Shown here piece after piece: positions 29,161-40,890 of a stretch of 64,000 bases of DNA. A program made the translations under genes and the position numbers. Positions within the stretch are counted from its first letter, which is position 1; each line of letters starts with the position of its first letter. A model generated the notes under the pieces. The model did no database searches. It was not told the origin of the DNA and saw only the letters and a list, made by a program, of their open reading frames with translations. This stretch comes from Micropterix aruncella (Eukaryota > Arthropoda > Insecta > Lepidoptera > Micropterigidae), in NCBI GenBank assembly GCA_944548615.1, contig OX155961.1, positions 32,872,116 through 32,936,115 on the forward strand, given 5' to 3'.

Positions 29161-30124
29161 GCCATGAGAATAAATTGAGTTTCCGTTCATCCTTTAGGTA
29201 TTAATTAACCATTGAATGAGGCATTCTTTAAGAACCACCTTTGTTCGTCCTGAATATAGAAGTGTTTTCCAAAAATATTCATTGCAGACATACATTGTTA
29301 ATGTTATAAGGGATGTGACAAATATGGTGTGAAGCTGCATAACACAAGACCAAGTCTATACAGGACTAAGACATAATATAATGTGCCTATATATTTACTT
29401 ATATACTATTACGTCTTAGGAAATTCGACTAAAGAAGACTAATAACATCAGACTGCAATTTGAATGACAGCTGGGCTATGAGCAAAGAGTTCAAAAAACA
29501 TTCAGAAGTGCACTATTTGATATGACAACGGGGCTTTTCGAAATAAATATGAACCTAAACCAAAATAACAGACTTCTATGATGAGTACTAAATTTCTTTT
29601 GATTAAAAATAACCTAGATTTAACCCGAAAAACAAAGAAGTCCTTAAACAAAATTAGTAGTCAGCGCCTTTTTTTCTGAGCAACAAAAGCAGAAACTCGC
29701 TAGCTAAGCAATACCATTGATTTTATAAAAATCAATGGCAATACTAAGCTATGCGAGTATATCTCAGATGGCAAGCAAAATTTAATTTGTGTGCGTGTGT
29801 GAGTGTGTCTGTTACCGCACGTTATCGTTTCGCCAATAGGTTTTATTTATCACTCGATCAGATTTAGGGCTCCGTAGGTACCTACAATAGAAATAGGAGC
29901 TCACCTACAAACCGACCTATGGTGGGTGTGTCTGAGATCCCGTTAACTCGAGAAAGGGCTGTCCGATTTCAATAATACTTTCGCCGATAGCTTTTATTCG
30001 TCGATTTAGATGTGGACTGTAAATTACAAAACTTTTAAATATAACTCACAAAACTAGCGGTACAGTATTTGCAGATCTTTAGTTAATAGCGTAATACTAA
30101 TCACAAAATTCGAAATTTAAATTC
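29161..30124. other. Intergenic with one short palindrome
   Basis: No gene recognised. CCATTGATTTT/AAAATCAATGG (29,714-29,738, 3-nt loop) is a perfect 11-bp hairpin. A related single-arm sequence (AAAATCAATGGCAAC) occurs near 62,053. Confidence 0.5.
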
Positions 30125-30127
30125 TAA

Positions 30128-31036
30128 AGCTGGGCATTGACGGTCAGTTTTTCGCGTCAGTTGAACTGACGTGCATCCAAAATTTGATCGTGAGTGTCGA
30201 ATCATCACTCCAGAATATTAACTGACGACGCGCCACGAAATTTTTCCATGGCTACCATAATTCAACTGGCGCGTCGCGCCAAACTGACCGTGAGCACAGG
30301 AGTAAATGCGCAATCTGCAATCCAACGCGTCAGTTCGCTCGCAGCGCCCGCGGTGATTGCGCGTGCTGTGTTTTTGTTTTTATCATGGCGGCGTCGTCGT
30401 CGTCATCTGGACGTATCATAATGATAGAATTCATCGAAAAATATAGAAATAACGGACAGAAATTATAAAAATAAACATTATCTACAAAAAACTGCATAAC
30501 ATTTTATTTAGATATTATTTATAAAATCGAATTAGATATTATAGAAGTCAGATTTCATTCCCGATGCTAAGGAACGAAGAGTGGCAGTCAATCTCTCATG
30601 AGGGTTTATAAGCTTGTCTCTTATTAGTATCTTGTTTAGCAATATATGGAGTTACAAGATCTAGAAGCTTGAAATATGTCGCTTCGTCCATCCCTAAATA
30701 GCTTTAAACAGCTTCGCCAGTCACTCGGTTCTCATTTAACTCAGACTCCTTTTTTTAGCCATTATTTCATCATTTGCTTTCTTTTTGTTTTCTGGTGAGT
30801 ATACGGCAACAAACAGTAGCCGCAGTAACAAGTAATATTTCATCTTGGGAATCAGAATCCATTTTTATTTCGTGGACGTCCGCAAAGAGAACACGTTCTT
30901 TATGCGGTCGGTCGAAAACTGAAGAGCCGGAGTGACGCCAGTGAGTGGGGAAATCTAGTTGGCATAAAACCATTTGGAGTGACGCCACAGTTTTACGCCT
31001 AGACTGACGCGAAAAACTGACCGTCAATGCCCAGCT
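30128..31036 (-). mobile_element. PIF/Harbinger deletion derivative (909 bp)
   Basis: Perfect terminal inverted repeats of about 34 bp start AGCTGGGCATTGACGG at 30,128 and mirror at 31,036. TAA flanks both ends (30,125-30,127 and 31,037-31,039), a 3-bp target-site duplication as expected for PIF/Harbinger (TWA). Subterminal DNA is rich in GTCAG/CTGAC words. The minus strand keeps the start of a HARBI1-like transposase (listed separately); the rest is lost. Confidence 0.85.
30560..30976 (-). pseudogene. HARBI1-like transposase N-terminal remnant
   Basis: On the minus strand an ATG near 30,860 opens MDSDSQDEILLVTAATV, similar to the acidic then alanine-rich start of insect Harbinger nucleases, and reaches KQKESK before a stop. 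Further on, in another frame, come FRAMDEATYFKLLDLV, TPYIAKQDTNKRQ and, after a 1-nt shift, ERLTATLRSLASG. These correspond to the conserved segment before the first catalytic Asp of HARBI1-type DDE transposases (F.M...F..LL..V.P.I.KQDT and ER L..TLR.LA.G). The DDE core is absent. Stops and shifts make it non-functional. The conserved spacing supports the family call. Confidence 0.75.
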
Positions 31037-31080
31037 TAAGCGTCAACATATATTTTGAAATTTTCTCAACAATAAATAAA

Positions 31081-31673
31081 AAATACGTGTGGCACTCGGG
31101 GACTGCCGCGGTAAAGCTATTGCATAGCATTTTTAACACCTTATGCAATGATATTTATTTATTTATTTTATTTTTTCTGATATCAGATAACTGCGCTCTG
31201 CCGGAAAACGTTGAAATTATTCCGAATCATTTGCGGCTGCGGTAGCAAATGATTCGGAATAATTTAAACGTCTTCCGATAAAGCGCCGCGCGCGAATTTT
31301 TTATTCGATAAAGCCAAAAAAACGGATTATTCGAAAAAAATCGTAGATAAAAAGATAGATAATTAAATTATCTTTAAAATGGTGCAAGTTTCATAATAAT
31401 ACGCCAGATAGTATTTGCGTAGTAGTCGTTTTTATGTTCGGTTAGACCTAATTTCACAAATTAATTACACTATGTAATATAAACAAAATCTAAAATATTC
31501 AAAGCTAAGAACATTAGGAAAATTTTCTTGTTTAACATATATTTTTTTCGAATCGTAAGCAGTACTCGTTTAGACGTAATTGACCGTTTAAAATCATTCA
31601 TTTTCGTTAAGAAATTTCTTCATTCGGTCGCCGCGCTGTCCTAGGCCCGCGATAAAAGCTATGCAATAGCTTA
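31081..31673 (+). mobile_element. R2-A: 0.59-kb MITE-like element, copy 1
   Basis: Matches the reverse complement of 37,309-37,896 along its length: AATACGTGT, GCACTCGGGGACTGCCGCGG, TCTAACCGAAC-type words and GGTCGCCGCGCTG. AAAGCTATTGCATAGC near the left end (31,112) and its inverse AAGCTATGCAATAGCTT at 31,656-31,672 look like inverted repeats. This copy carries about 50 extra bases with a 19-bp-stem hairpin that the other copy lacks. No coding capacity. Confidence 0.8.
31216..31263. repeat. 19-bp perfect hairpin inside R2-A
   Basis: ATTATTCCGAATCATTTGC (31,216-31,234) is the exact reverse complement of 31,245-31,263, with a 10-nt loop. It is absent from the paralogue at 37.7 kb. Confidence 0.95.
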
Positions 31674-31835
31674 ATAATTAAATAATAAATTTAGTGAATA
31701 TAGTGTAATTCGGCGGTTAAGTAACCCGACCAGGTTGCCACAAGCCTAGGAAATAGAAATATTTTCCTGAAAGTGTGGAGCTCGCCAAGACGTGTGGCCG
31801 ATGTGGCGGGTATCGGGCTAAATACCTCCAATCAT

Positions 31836-31985
31836 GATGAACAGTACAATCTTATGGCATCAAGGAGACAGCTGGACCTGTCTGGATGAGGAAAACGGAC
31901 AACCGATCCGGATGGAGAGTGATTGGAGAGGCGTATGTCCAACGGTGGGCGAATGCACGCTGATGATGAAGAAGAAGAAGAATCA
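31836..31985 (+). pseudogene. RTE-type LINE extreme C-terminus
   Basis: One frame reads WRVIGEAYVQRWANAR followed by tandem TGA stops and a (GAA)n run. This is the end of RTE-like ORF2 proteins (W R..GEAYVQ.W). Upstream residues (GDSWTCL) are in another frame. Too short for subfamily assignment. Confidence 0.6.
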
Positions 31986-31989
31986 TCTA

Positions 31990-32610
31990 TTGCCAGATTT
32001 GAATTTGCAGTTTTAATACATGTAATTATTCAACTATATGTTGGGAGAGTAGCAAAGAAAGCATCTTTACAAAAAATATAAAAAATATCTCAAATTTAAG
32101 CAGCGAGCTTTGGATTTTGTCTCCGAATTAGAATTCAATAAAAAAACGATTTTTCGAAGATTATCTATGTATAAAGGCAGGCCCTTTTAAAGTTATCGAG
32201 AAGTAATGTAAATTTGAAAAAAAAATACACCTGTTTTTGACCGGTTTACCCACGTAGGAAAGCACAAAGCAAGAGCCGATAGACGTACAAATATTGAAGA
32301 AAGGAAATGACGTTAGCTTGCACTTGGCATGCGGGAAGATGAAAATGACATCACCAGACGACCGTGCATTGAATCCTTAAGGAGAGGTACCACCCTAAAC
32401 ATAATCACAATGTATAGCTACAAATATAAAAAGGTATAGCTACAAATAATTCAACTATAAATAATTAGATGTAGTCTTAGGTTTTGTATGATTAGGGTTT
32501 TATTTATTAATCTGTAATACGCCAAGAAATATCGATAAAAACGAGCTAAAATGAAATTTTAGAGACGATTTTGAAGCGACATATATCTGTAAAAATTTAT
32601 ATGGTAATGA
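31990..32610. other. Intergenic
   Basis: AT-rich, no gene or repeat recognised. Confidence 0.5.
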
Positions 32611-32621
32611 TTTAATGAATA

Positions 32622-33283
32622 ACTAGAGCTGTCAACTACAACGGGCGAGCCTGTCACCTCGGGATTTCTTTACGATATTAGATCGTTCTGAAGACTTGGG
32701 ACGTAAAACAGTCCACTGTCTAGTTACGCCACCTACCCGTCAGAGGCCCACGCCTTACGGCGAGGCACCGGAAAAGGTACCCAGCAGGCTGCCTAGCCCC
32801 CTGACTACTAGTTTGGAAGGATATCTTTGTCTAGAATTAACCTTCAGGATACCTCCTGCCTCCTGACTGGTTACAGGATCGACGTCGCTTGCGCGTTCCT
32901 CTCTCTTGATACGGTGTCCACCGAATCTATCGCGGGCCATGGCATCCTTTGTTCGACTTATTCAACCGGGATCGGGTATCCGAATGGTCGTTTCAAGAGT
33001 AGTTGCCATAATGTTAACAACTAACCCCGCTCTATAGGAAACATTACTGTTTCCAGACTCCCCCGGCTGTTAGTCGAAATGCACAATCGATTGGCTGACA
33101 CCGCACGGTACGCAAACCGTCCAGGAGCGCCCGAAGGTTGACTCCTAGAGGAGATAGGCCCGCAGGACAGCGTCCTACCCTGGCTCTCACTTCTGCGTGG
33201 ATGCCGCCGGATGGGTGTTGACCCGTGAGTATGACCGACCCAGAACAAATGGGTCTCAGTGGCCAAACTCCATTAGCTCCCCG
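32622..33283 (-). mobile_element. S1-c: near-complete S1 retroposon
   Basis: Minus-strand copy of the S1 family. The head GGGGAGCTAATGG is at 33,283 and the tail GTTGACAGCTCTAGTT at 32,622. It is flanked by TTTAATGAATA at 32,611-32,621 and 33,284-33,294, an 11-bp target-site duplication. No poly(A) tail and no recognisable protein. Confidence 0.85.
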
Positions 33284-33532
33284 TTTAATGAATACTCTAA
33301 ATGCGCAGGGAATCTTTCGCAATTCATCAATTTTTCAATAAAATTCACCAAAAAAAATAAGAACTCTGAATCTAAACGCCAATTATTTTTTCCGAATTTT
33401 AGTGAACATCTGGTAAATTTCAAAACGTTTCGATTTGTTTACAGTGTTCTTCGATAAATAATAGAACTGTCTTAATAATTGAAGTTCGTCGATCGGAATC
33501 GAATCGATCATAACAAGTATTCTTCGAACATA

Positions 33533-33580
33533 ATTAAAAATCTTCCGTTAATTTCGTAAGATTAACGGAAGATTTTTAAT
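33533..33580. repeat. 20-bp perfect hairpin
   Basis: ATTAAAAATCTTCCGTTAAT (33,533-33,552) and its exact reverse complement at 33,561-33,580, with loop TTCGTAAG. Confidence 0.97.
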
Positions 33581-33584
33581 GTTA

Positions 33585-34077
33585 TAGTTCTATAGGCATT
33601 TTTGAGTATTTTATCAAAAATCGTCAATAAATTTCTCTCTACTTAGAACGCATTGCAGTTTACTTAGTACGTATTCGTACTAAATATACCTTGACTATTT
33701 GGCTACCTATCCATATAAATTTGATAGCAGAATCATTTGGAATATTGCTAATATCCTTCTCACTGAAGTGTCTTTTGATTGTCTCTGAGCCTTAAGAAGT
33801 TTAGATCGAAGAAAGGTTGGCTAAACGTACAATACGCTGTTTGATGCTGATAGCGACGTAGAACGCTATGTGTAAGTATAAAATCGAAGTCAAATCATCC
33901 ACTAATTTATTTACTTTCTAAACATATATCTATATATACCTACTATACTGTCTCAAGTTAGTATTATTTGTTTGTATGATAGATTAAACTCATAGACGTA
34001 TAACAGCGGATTCTACAATCTGTATGGTGATGTCCATATTGTGGGATTCCGGGAGATTAAAAGGCTATATATTTATA
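33585..34077. other. Intergenic
   Basis: No gene or clear repeat seen. Confidence 0.5.
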
Positions 34078-35170
34078 AAAATAATAATAAAATGCCTTAT
34101 TCATTAGAAAAGGCGAGCTTATTGCCTTTTCAATAAGCTCGCAAGCTTATGTCAATATTCTAGAGCTAACCTGTACTGATTTGCGAACATTGTTAATAGA
34201 TAGTCATTAATTTAACCTGTAAAATAAAATTTAAAAATAGAAAAATATCAAACTCTTTGTGGGCACAGAGTGTGCCACACTAAAGTAAACTAAAGCCTAT
34301 AAAAACGCAAAGGTTTAAAGGACAAAGGAGAAAGGGAAGGGAATGGGAATACATGTGTCAAATAATTATAATTATTTTATTTTTATTTATTTTTTTATTT
34401 ATTTGTACCAAACATAATTATAAAACACATAAAAAAGGTCATACCAAGTAATGGTGCGAAGAAACAACGGCCCACATTCTCATGACCATTAGGTCTGACA
34501 TGCTAATTGTGCATCTTTCTTTATGATTATCTTAAGGTCAACCATTCTATATTATCAGTTTCACTTTTATATTATAAATTTTATATTCAATTTTCCAACT
34601 CGTAAGAATTAATAATAATAGGTCTTAGTGTATAAATTTCCCCAAATTTTCTATATTTCAAATTTTCTACATTACTTATTTTTTAGGTTGGTTAATAATA
34701 TATCTTTAACATTTTAAATATCCGCCTTAGAACAGGCTATTGCCTAGTTAGGTGACATTAAAATAGGATCACTATCAACAGTTTCTGGCATAACAAGTTA
34801 TCAGTTTTATCCTACTGGATTCTCGGATATGTCATTGTAATTGTATATGGCCATTTACTGTAGATAATTCTAAATTACCAAAAAAAATAAAAAAAAATAA
34901 ATCAAAATTAATGTTCTCTGAGTCTTTTAGGGCAAAGCATTTCAAAGACTGACCTAATTCACGGCGAAAGATTTTGAGAAGAAGTCACTGTTGTGACCAG
35001 TGATAGGGAATATCAGGTTATCTTCAGATCTCAGAGGGCGTCCATGATCCGATAGTGTAGTGAATCTGCAATTTAGATAATCGGGAGCGACGCACTACAC
35101 GATCCTGAAAGCAGACAGATAACTGTCATGTCTCTGTTCTCCCGGGTCCAAGCCCAGTGAGGCTTCTATT
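34078..35170 (-). mobile_element. CR1/Jockey-type LINE 3' end, copy 1 (interrupted)
   Basis: The minus-strand copy parallels 40,328-40,890. It has an (ATT)n-type tail at its low end (AATAATAATAA), a 3'UTR with CTCTTTGTGGGCACAGAGTG, and RT C-terminal DNA at 34,913-35,165 (plus-strand words AGGTTATCTTCAGATCTCAG and GGGCGTCCATGATCCG). It is split at about 34,365-34,912 by another insertion. It carries a 12-bp hairpin GCGAGCTTATTG/CAATAAGCTCGC (34,113-34,142) not seen in copy 2. The frame is damaged. Confidence 0.7.
34365..34912 (-). mobile_element. Probable nested LINE 3'UTR
   Basis: Sequence absent from the paralogous LINE copy at 40.5 kb. Its low end is ATTTTATTTTTATTTATTT, a (TAAA)n-like tail on the minus strand, which suggests a second minus-strand retroposon inserted into the first. 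No coding part was recognised. Confidence 0.5.
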
Positions 35171-35199
35171 CAAACTCTGTGATGGATACATTTTCTGCT

Positions 35200-36060
35200 G
35201 CTATGCATATATCGAATGCAGACATTTTGTAGACGCTCAACCTTGGTGGAAGTCATGCGGAGAGAATGAAAAAAAAAACTAACAACTATTGAAACGGATT
35301 TCTTGTGGAAAACCTGAAGCGTATCGCAAAATTCGACGACTAAATCTGCGAGCTTGATTCTGTAGTTAAAGGCCGTAATGCACTTAACTGGAATACCAAA
35401 GACGGAATGAAGAAGATTATCGACGAAGCCAAGACTCCTAATCAGTTGTAGTGCTAATGATGATGATGATGATAATTTTAACAGTGGGATATCAAGAATT
35501 TACCACTGCGCGAAGGTAACTTTGTAATATAATGGGTGGTGCGTTGTCAACATAAAATGGTTTTTCCTTCTGACTAGCATCTCCAAGTTGCTACTTAATA
35601 ATATTGCATTTCGATTCTGTTACAAATTAATTGTTAAGAATATTGTTTTAATTGTAGATCAAATTTGTATAATGTAATACGGAAGTAACTTTAAGTATAT
35701 TTTATCGCTTTCCAAATTACAGTCATCAAAATTTTATTGTCTGCCGTTAAATTTAGCAACGCAGTAAATACGGCGTATTCCCTTTAAGAGCGCTTCTGTA
35801 ATGGGTGAGGTGGTTTTCATACGAAGCAAGGTTAAAGGCGAGAGACCCTCTCATTAATCCTCTTGACACCGTTCATTCCCCTTTTGAATCAATACACGTT
35901 TCCATTTATTATCGGTTTTATCCTTGCTTATACGCTGATATAATGTACATATGTAGAAAACAGGGATATTTCGTAACGAAGAGCTTAAGAGACCTGAAAA
36001 TGTGCTCATAACGATATCTAGTTTGATACTCGGTACTGACCCCTTCAATTCACAGTCAAT
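35200..36060. other. Intergenic with a (TGA)n run
   Basis: A short TGATGATGATGATGATAA at about 35,456 may mark another RTE-type tail, but the upstream frame (35,290-35,450) has no motif I recognise. The remainder holds no gene. Confidence 0.4.
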
Positions 36061-36075
36061 TAGTATACGAAGTTG

Positions 36076-36300
36076 GGCGGTGTCGACTACAACAGGCGAA
36101 CCCCGTCACTCCAGGCTGGTATATCGATATTTAATCATTCTTACAGGGATGAGCGTGAAGACTTAGACAATCCATTCGGTATTTCTTTTAGTAGATAGAA
36201 ATAGTTAGGCGGTGTCGACTACAAAGAGTGAGTGCGTCACCCCAGGCTGGTATAACGATATGTGATCGTTCTGTGAGGGACCACCCCTCACTAGACTCCA
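36076..36300 (-). repeat. S1-tail-like sequence, tandem pair (132-bp period)
   Basis: GGCGGTGTCGACTACAA starts at 36,076 and again at 36,208. Each is followed by GTCACYCCAGGCTGGTAT and a GATCGTTCT-like word. The reverse complement resembles the S1 3' end (GAGGTGACGGGTTCGCC, then TTGTAGTTGACA), but it is a distinct subfamily. Confidence 0.6.
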
Positions 36301-36384
36301 AATTGGTCGGTGTGAGGTGGTGGTATCAACTTACGAGTTATCTCCTTATTGAAAGGCGGTTTTGAATGAAGTAGAAGGAATTTA

Positions 36385-36830
36385 TTAATCGAAGGTTTGA
36401 TATTGCCAGTTATAACGCTTCCCGAACAGTTTACGTTGACGCGAGTGTATAGATGCGCGACCGCGGTTACGAGGATATATGGATGAGGATTGTATGTGTG
36501 CTCCTAGTATCTTGTACTGGGCACAGCTCGAGTGTGTGGGATTGCAGACTGATGCTTCGTGACTGGGAAAGATAAGGAAAGGAAACCAAGGAGCCGGATT
36601 CGTTGACACACCTCGTAAGAAGGGTACCGAATATGCCGTCGCAACCTTGGGGGAAGGTGATCACTCGGGGAATGATATGTGACCGAGAAGCCGGGACACC
36701 GAAGTGTGCCGTCGCTATCCGGAGACATGACCACTCGAGGAATGATAATTTGGTTGCTTTTTCGCCGGTTTATATAGGCCGATAAATGACGCAATCCAAA
36801 ATATTCCGAGTAAAAGTATTGTTTCATCGT
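36385..36830. repeat. GC-richer block with an internal duplication
   Basis: Two diverged copies of about 60 bp sit at 36,625-36,685 and 36,698-36,755 (shared ATGCCGTCGC/GTGCCGTCGC, CACTCGGGGAATGATA/CACTCGAGGAATGATA). A TATA-like GTTTATATAGGCC is at about 36,769. It may be a solo LTR or promoter remnant, but nothing proves this. Confidence 0.35.
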
Positions 36831-37308
36831 GCTGATTCATGGCTGCACGGGTTAAAATAATAGCTGAATTGTGTCAGTGTATTTCACTGGAAATCGATGC
36901 ATTTGTTGATCGCATGTAATGCACTTAAGGTCCGTTACAGTTCTTTCAGCCGTGGGATGAAAGTAAAAGACTTTTTTTATTTTATTTAATAACCATTTTT
37001 TTAAATACAGCTTTGTATAAAATTCAGCCAAGCCTAAGGCTTACCTGCTGGAGATTATGACAGGGTGACTTTCAGTGCAACTTTAGTGGCCATTTTGACC
37101 ATGGTATAATATATCTGCTGCATTATCTGCTACATTAGTAAGGATTAGTCGGTACAGAAAGTACCGGTACTTAATAATATTTACATGAAAAGATGAACGT
37201 ACTTAATGCTAATAAAATAAAATATGAATCTTATTCGTATCATTTACGCGTGTGTTTTACTTTCACTTATTTTAAAGCTAACTATTTTTAATTATTTTTT
37301 TTTGTTTT
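36831..37308. other. Intergenic
   Basis: No gene recognised. Confidence 0.5.
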
Positions 37309-37896
37309 TAAGCTATTGCATAGCTTTTATCGCGGGCCTAGCTAGGCCAGCGCGGCGACCGAATGAAGAAATTTCTTAACGAAAATTAATGATTTTAAAC
37401 TGATAATTACGTCTAAACGAGTACTGTTTACGAATCGACAAAAATATATGTTAAACAAGAACATTTTCCTAATATTCTTAGGTTTGAATATTTTAGATTT
37501 TGTTTATATTACATAGTGTACTTAATTTGTGAAATTAGGTCTAACCGAACACAAAAACGACTACTACGCAAATACTAACTGGCGTATTATTATGAAACCT
37601 GCACCATTTTAAAGATAATTTAATTATCTCTCTTTTTATCTACGATTTTTTCGAAAAATCCGTTTTTTTTGCTTTATCGAATAAAAAATTCGTGCGCGGC
37701 GCTCTATTGGAAGACGTTTAAGTTATTCCGATAGAGCGCCGTTATCTGATATCAGAAAAAAAATATATTTTTTATTGCATAAGTTGTATCAGAAAAATAA
37801 AATAAATAAAATAAATAAATAATTATAATTGCATAAGTTGTTAAAAATGCTATGCAATAGCTTTACCGCGGCAGTCCCCGAGTGCAACACGTATTT
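37309..37896 (-). mobile_element. R2-B: 0.59-kb MITE-like element, copy 2
   Basis: Inverted paralogue of 31,081-31,673, starting TAAGCTATTGCATAGC and ending CGAGTGCAACACGTATT. It lacks the hairpin insertion of copy 1 but has an extra TTGCATAAGTTGTATCAGA-type segment near 37,775. Confidence 0.8.
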
Positions 37897-38019
37897 TTTT
37901 TTTTTGTATATTTTTTATAACTTTTTTAATTTAGAGGAATTTTGTTGAATAAACGAGGAATTAGCCAATTCAATCTTCTTTTGCCATAAAGGTTGCGAAA
38001 AGGAGGCACGAGTAGCCGT

Positions 38020-38358
38020 TCATGTATATCTGTCTATTGTAGTGATGTGTTTATGTTGGACATACATTCGGAACTCGTCAGTCTCGAAATATTGAACTGT
38101 CAATCTATAAATAAATAATACATTAGCTGGTAATATGTCACAATACTTGAAAAGTCCTATCTGGTCGTTTCTGAATTTATTTCGAATCTTGTTTGGAACT
38201 ATTATTTTTAAAATACGGTGTTGTAGAGATGTGATGCGCGATATATAAGTTTTAAATGTGTTGCCGTAGGTTGTAATTCCATAAGCAATAATAGATTCGA
38301 CTAGGGTAAAATACAGACTTAGAGACAATACAAATCTACTGTCTAGATATGATAACAT
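38020..38358 (-). pseudogene. LINE reverse transcriptase C-terminal fragment
   Basis: A minus-strand frame of 112 codons reads LYFTLVESIIAYGITTYGNT, then TSLQHRILKIIV, then LFKYCDILPANVLFIYRL. This is the thumb and C-terminal part of Jockey/CR1-group RTs, where the (L)ES(I/L).YG(I).WG motif is followed by LQ.R..K.I. It opens at the junction with S1-f near 38,360 and ends at a stop at 38,020. The upstream catalytic domain is missing. It differs from the copies at 26.2 and 40.7 kb. Confidence 0.7.
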
Positions 38359-38365
38359 GCACGAG

Positions 38366-38525
38366 AAAGGCCAACGCCTTACAGCGAGGCACCGGGAAAG
38401 GTAACCAGCGGGCAGCCTCGCTCTCTATCTACAAGTTTGGAAGGATATATCCGTTTTGAATTAACCATCAGGATTTCTTCTTCCTCTCGACTGGTTACAA
38501 GACCGAAATTGCTTCTTCAACTAAT
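38366..38525 (-). mobile_element. S1-f: S1 fragment
   Basis: Matches the middle of S1 on the minus strand: GGCCAACGCCTTACAGCGAG, GCACCGGGAAAGGT, TTTGGAAGGATATATCC, GACTGGTTACAAGACCG. Both ends are truncated. Confidence 0.75.
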
Positions 38526-38739
38526 GGTGAGTCTATAATAAAATAATTAAGTGTGTATGTGTATGTGTGTATTATACAACTGTGAGTTTCAAGTTTTTAG
38601 AATATTTATATAACCGAACGTCATACCATTCAGCTCGCGGAAAACCAATAAATATCCTAAGTAAAATATCAGCAATAGGGGCGTTTTTAAACAGTTACGT
38701 ACGCGATAAGTCAATGGCTGTGGGTTTAAATTGTTTTTT

Positions 38740-39576
<837 letters not shown>

Positions 39577-39784
39577 TTTTTATTCTTTTTAATATATTTA
39601 ATTGGTCTTGCACGATTTATTAAAATATTTACCGTTTATCCAGCCATTCTGCTGTAAATTTTATTGTTTGTAATTGAAAAAATACTAATTATTTCCAGCA
39701 TTTTTTTTAGAACACAAATCCTTTGATTACCTAATTCCCTTTCTCGCCTCGTATTTTTGTCGTTTAGAAACATCAATAGAACTC

Positions 39785-40125
39785 AATTAAGAGGCTGCGG
39801 AGTAAAAAGTGGAGCGCCGCGCTGGTCGCGGTCGCCCCCTTTCGTTCGGGGCCAATTCGTCGCAATGTAAACGCAGATAAAAGGACAAGGTTTGCGACTC
39901 TAACGGAACAAAAGGCCACTTATCGCCGACTGGATCGTTTATTTTGATTTATGCCAGAGCGGGACGCCCGCACGCTCCATCGCGCCGAAACAAAAGGAGC
40001 GGCCGGGCGGCACTATGAGACTATGCGACGACGCGGCGACGCGACGCCCGGATCCCGTCTCCTTAGACGGACGAATATCTAGGACAACAGCACCTTATAT
40101 ATCAAGTAGGTCACCGGTGACCGGA
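39785..40125. promoter_or_regulatory. GC/CpG-rich island, candidate regulatory DNA
   Basis: A sharp GC-rich block in AT-rich surroundings with no open frame of note. It holds CAGATAAAAGG (GATA-like), two AACAAAAGG words (Sox-like), TTTATTTTGATTTATG (homeodomain-like), many CGs and a perfect 14-bp palindrome GGTCACCGGTGACC (40,109-40,122). It could be a promoter or enhancer of a gene outside the window, or an old GC-rich transposon. No transcription start can be assigned. Confidence 0.35.
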
Positions 40126-40327
40126 CCGCGTAATTTCTTATATCGTCTAAAACCAGCACCGGATGTATGATTTTTCCTAGTCAGGACCAAACTTGACTCG
40201 ACGCCCCTCCTCTCCAGCATTTGAGATCAATGATGTATAAAAACTTCATAAAACCAATATACTGGGTGATCTGTAGGAACCCTTAAATAAGGGACAAAAT
40301 GTATGGGCGCTGGGTCCACTTCTCCAA

Positions 40328-40890
40328 TAATAATAATAATAAAACGCTTTATTTGTACGAAAATCCGAGCTTATTGCCTGCAGGCAATATTTTATAGCTA
40401 ACATATACTAATGTAACAACATTATTTGCAAGTAGATGCTACATAACCTATATAAAGAGACAAATACAAAAAAAGAGGATAGAAAGAAATAAATATTTAG
40501 CTCTTTGTGGGTACAGAATGTGCCACACCAAAATAATCTAACACCTATAAGGAAGCTAAGGTTTTAAAAGGAGGAGAATGGGTAGGGAAAGGGAATTTAT
40601 GTGGAAGATTTCAAATGATTTTAAAACTTGTTATGCTTGGCGCGTTTCTGAAAATTTCAGCAAAGCATTCCAAAGACGGGCTCCATGCACTGCGAAAGAG
40701 AATGAGAAGAAGTCAGTGCTGTGACTACGGATAGAGAGTAGCAGGTTATCTTTTGATCTCAGCGGGCGTCCATGAGCCGATAGTGCAGTAAATCTGCCAG
40801 TAAGATATTTGGGAGCGATGCCATCCAAGATCTCGAAAAGCATATAAAGAACTCTAATGTCTCTTTTCTCCCGGGTCGACAGCCAGTGAA
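40328..40890 (-). mobile_element. CR1/Jockey-type LINE 3' end, copy 2
   Basis: A minus-strand retroposon with an (ATT)n-type tail (AATAATAATAATAATAA at 40,328), a 3'UTR and an RT C-terminal coding part. It is parallel to 34,078-35,170 and uninterrupted. Confidence 0.8.
40631..40860 (-). pseudogene. LINE RT C-terminus
   Basis: The minus strand reads LFEILDGIAPKYLTGRF, then LSAHGRPLRSKDNLLL, then HSTDFFSFSFAVHGARLWNALLKFS. This is the standard end of CR1/Jockey ORF2 (HG..LRS..NLLL, then S.DFF.FSF.VHG.RLWN.LP). It has no catalytic part. The frame is open here but the upstream junction is truncated. Confidence 0.8.
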
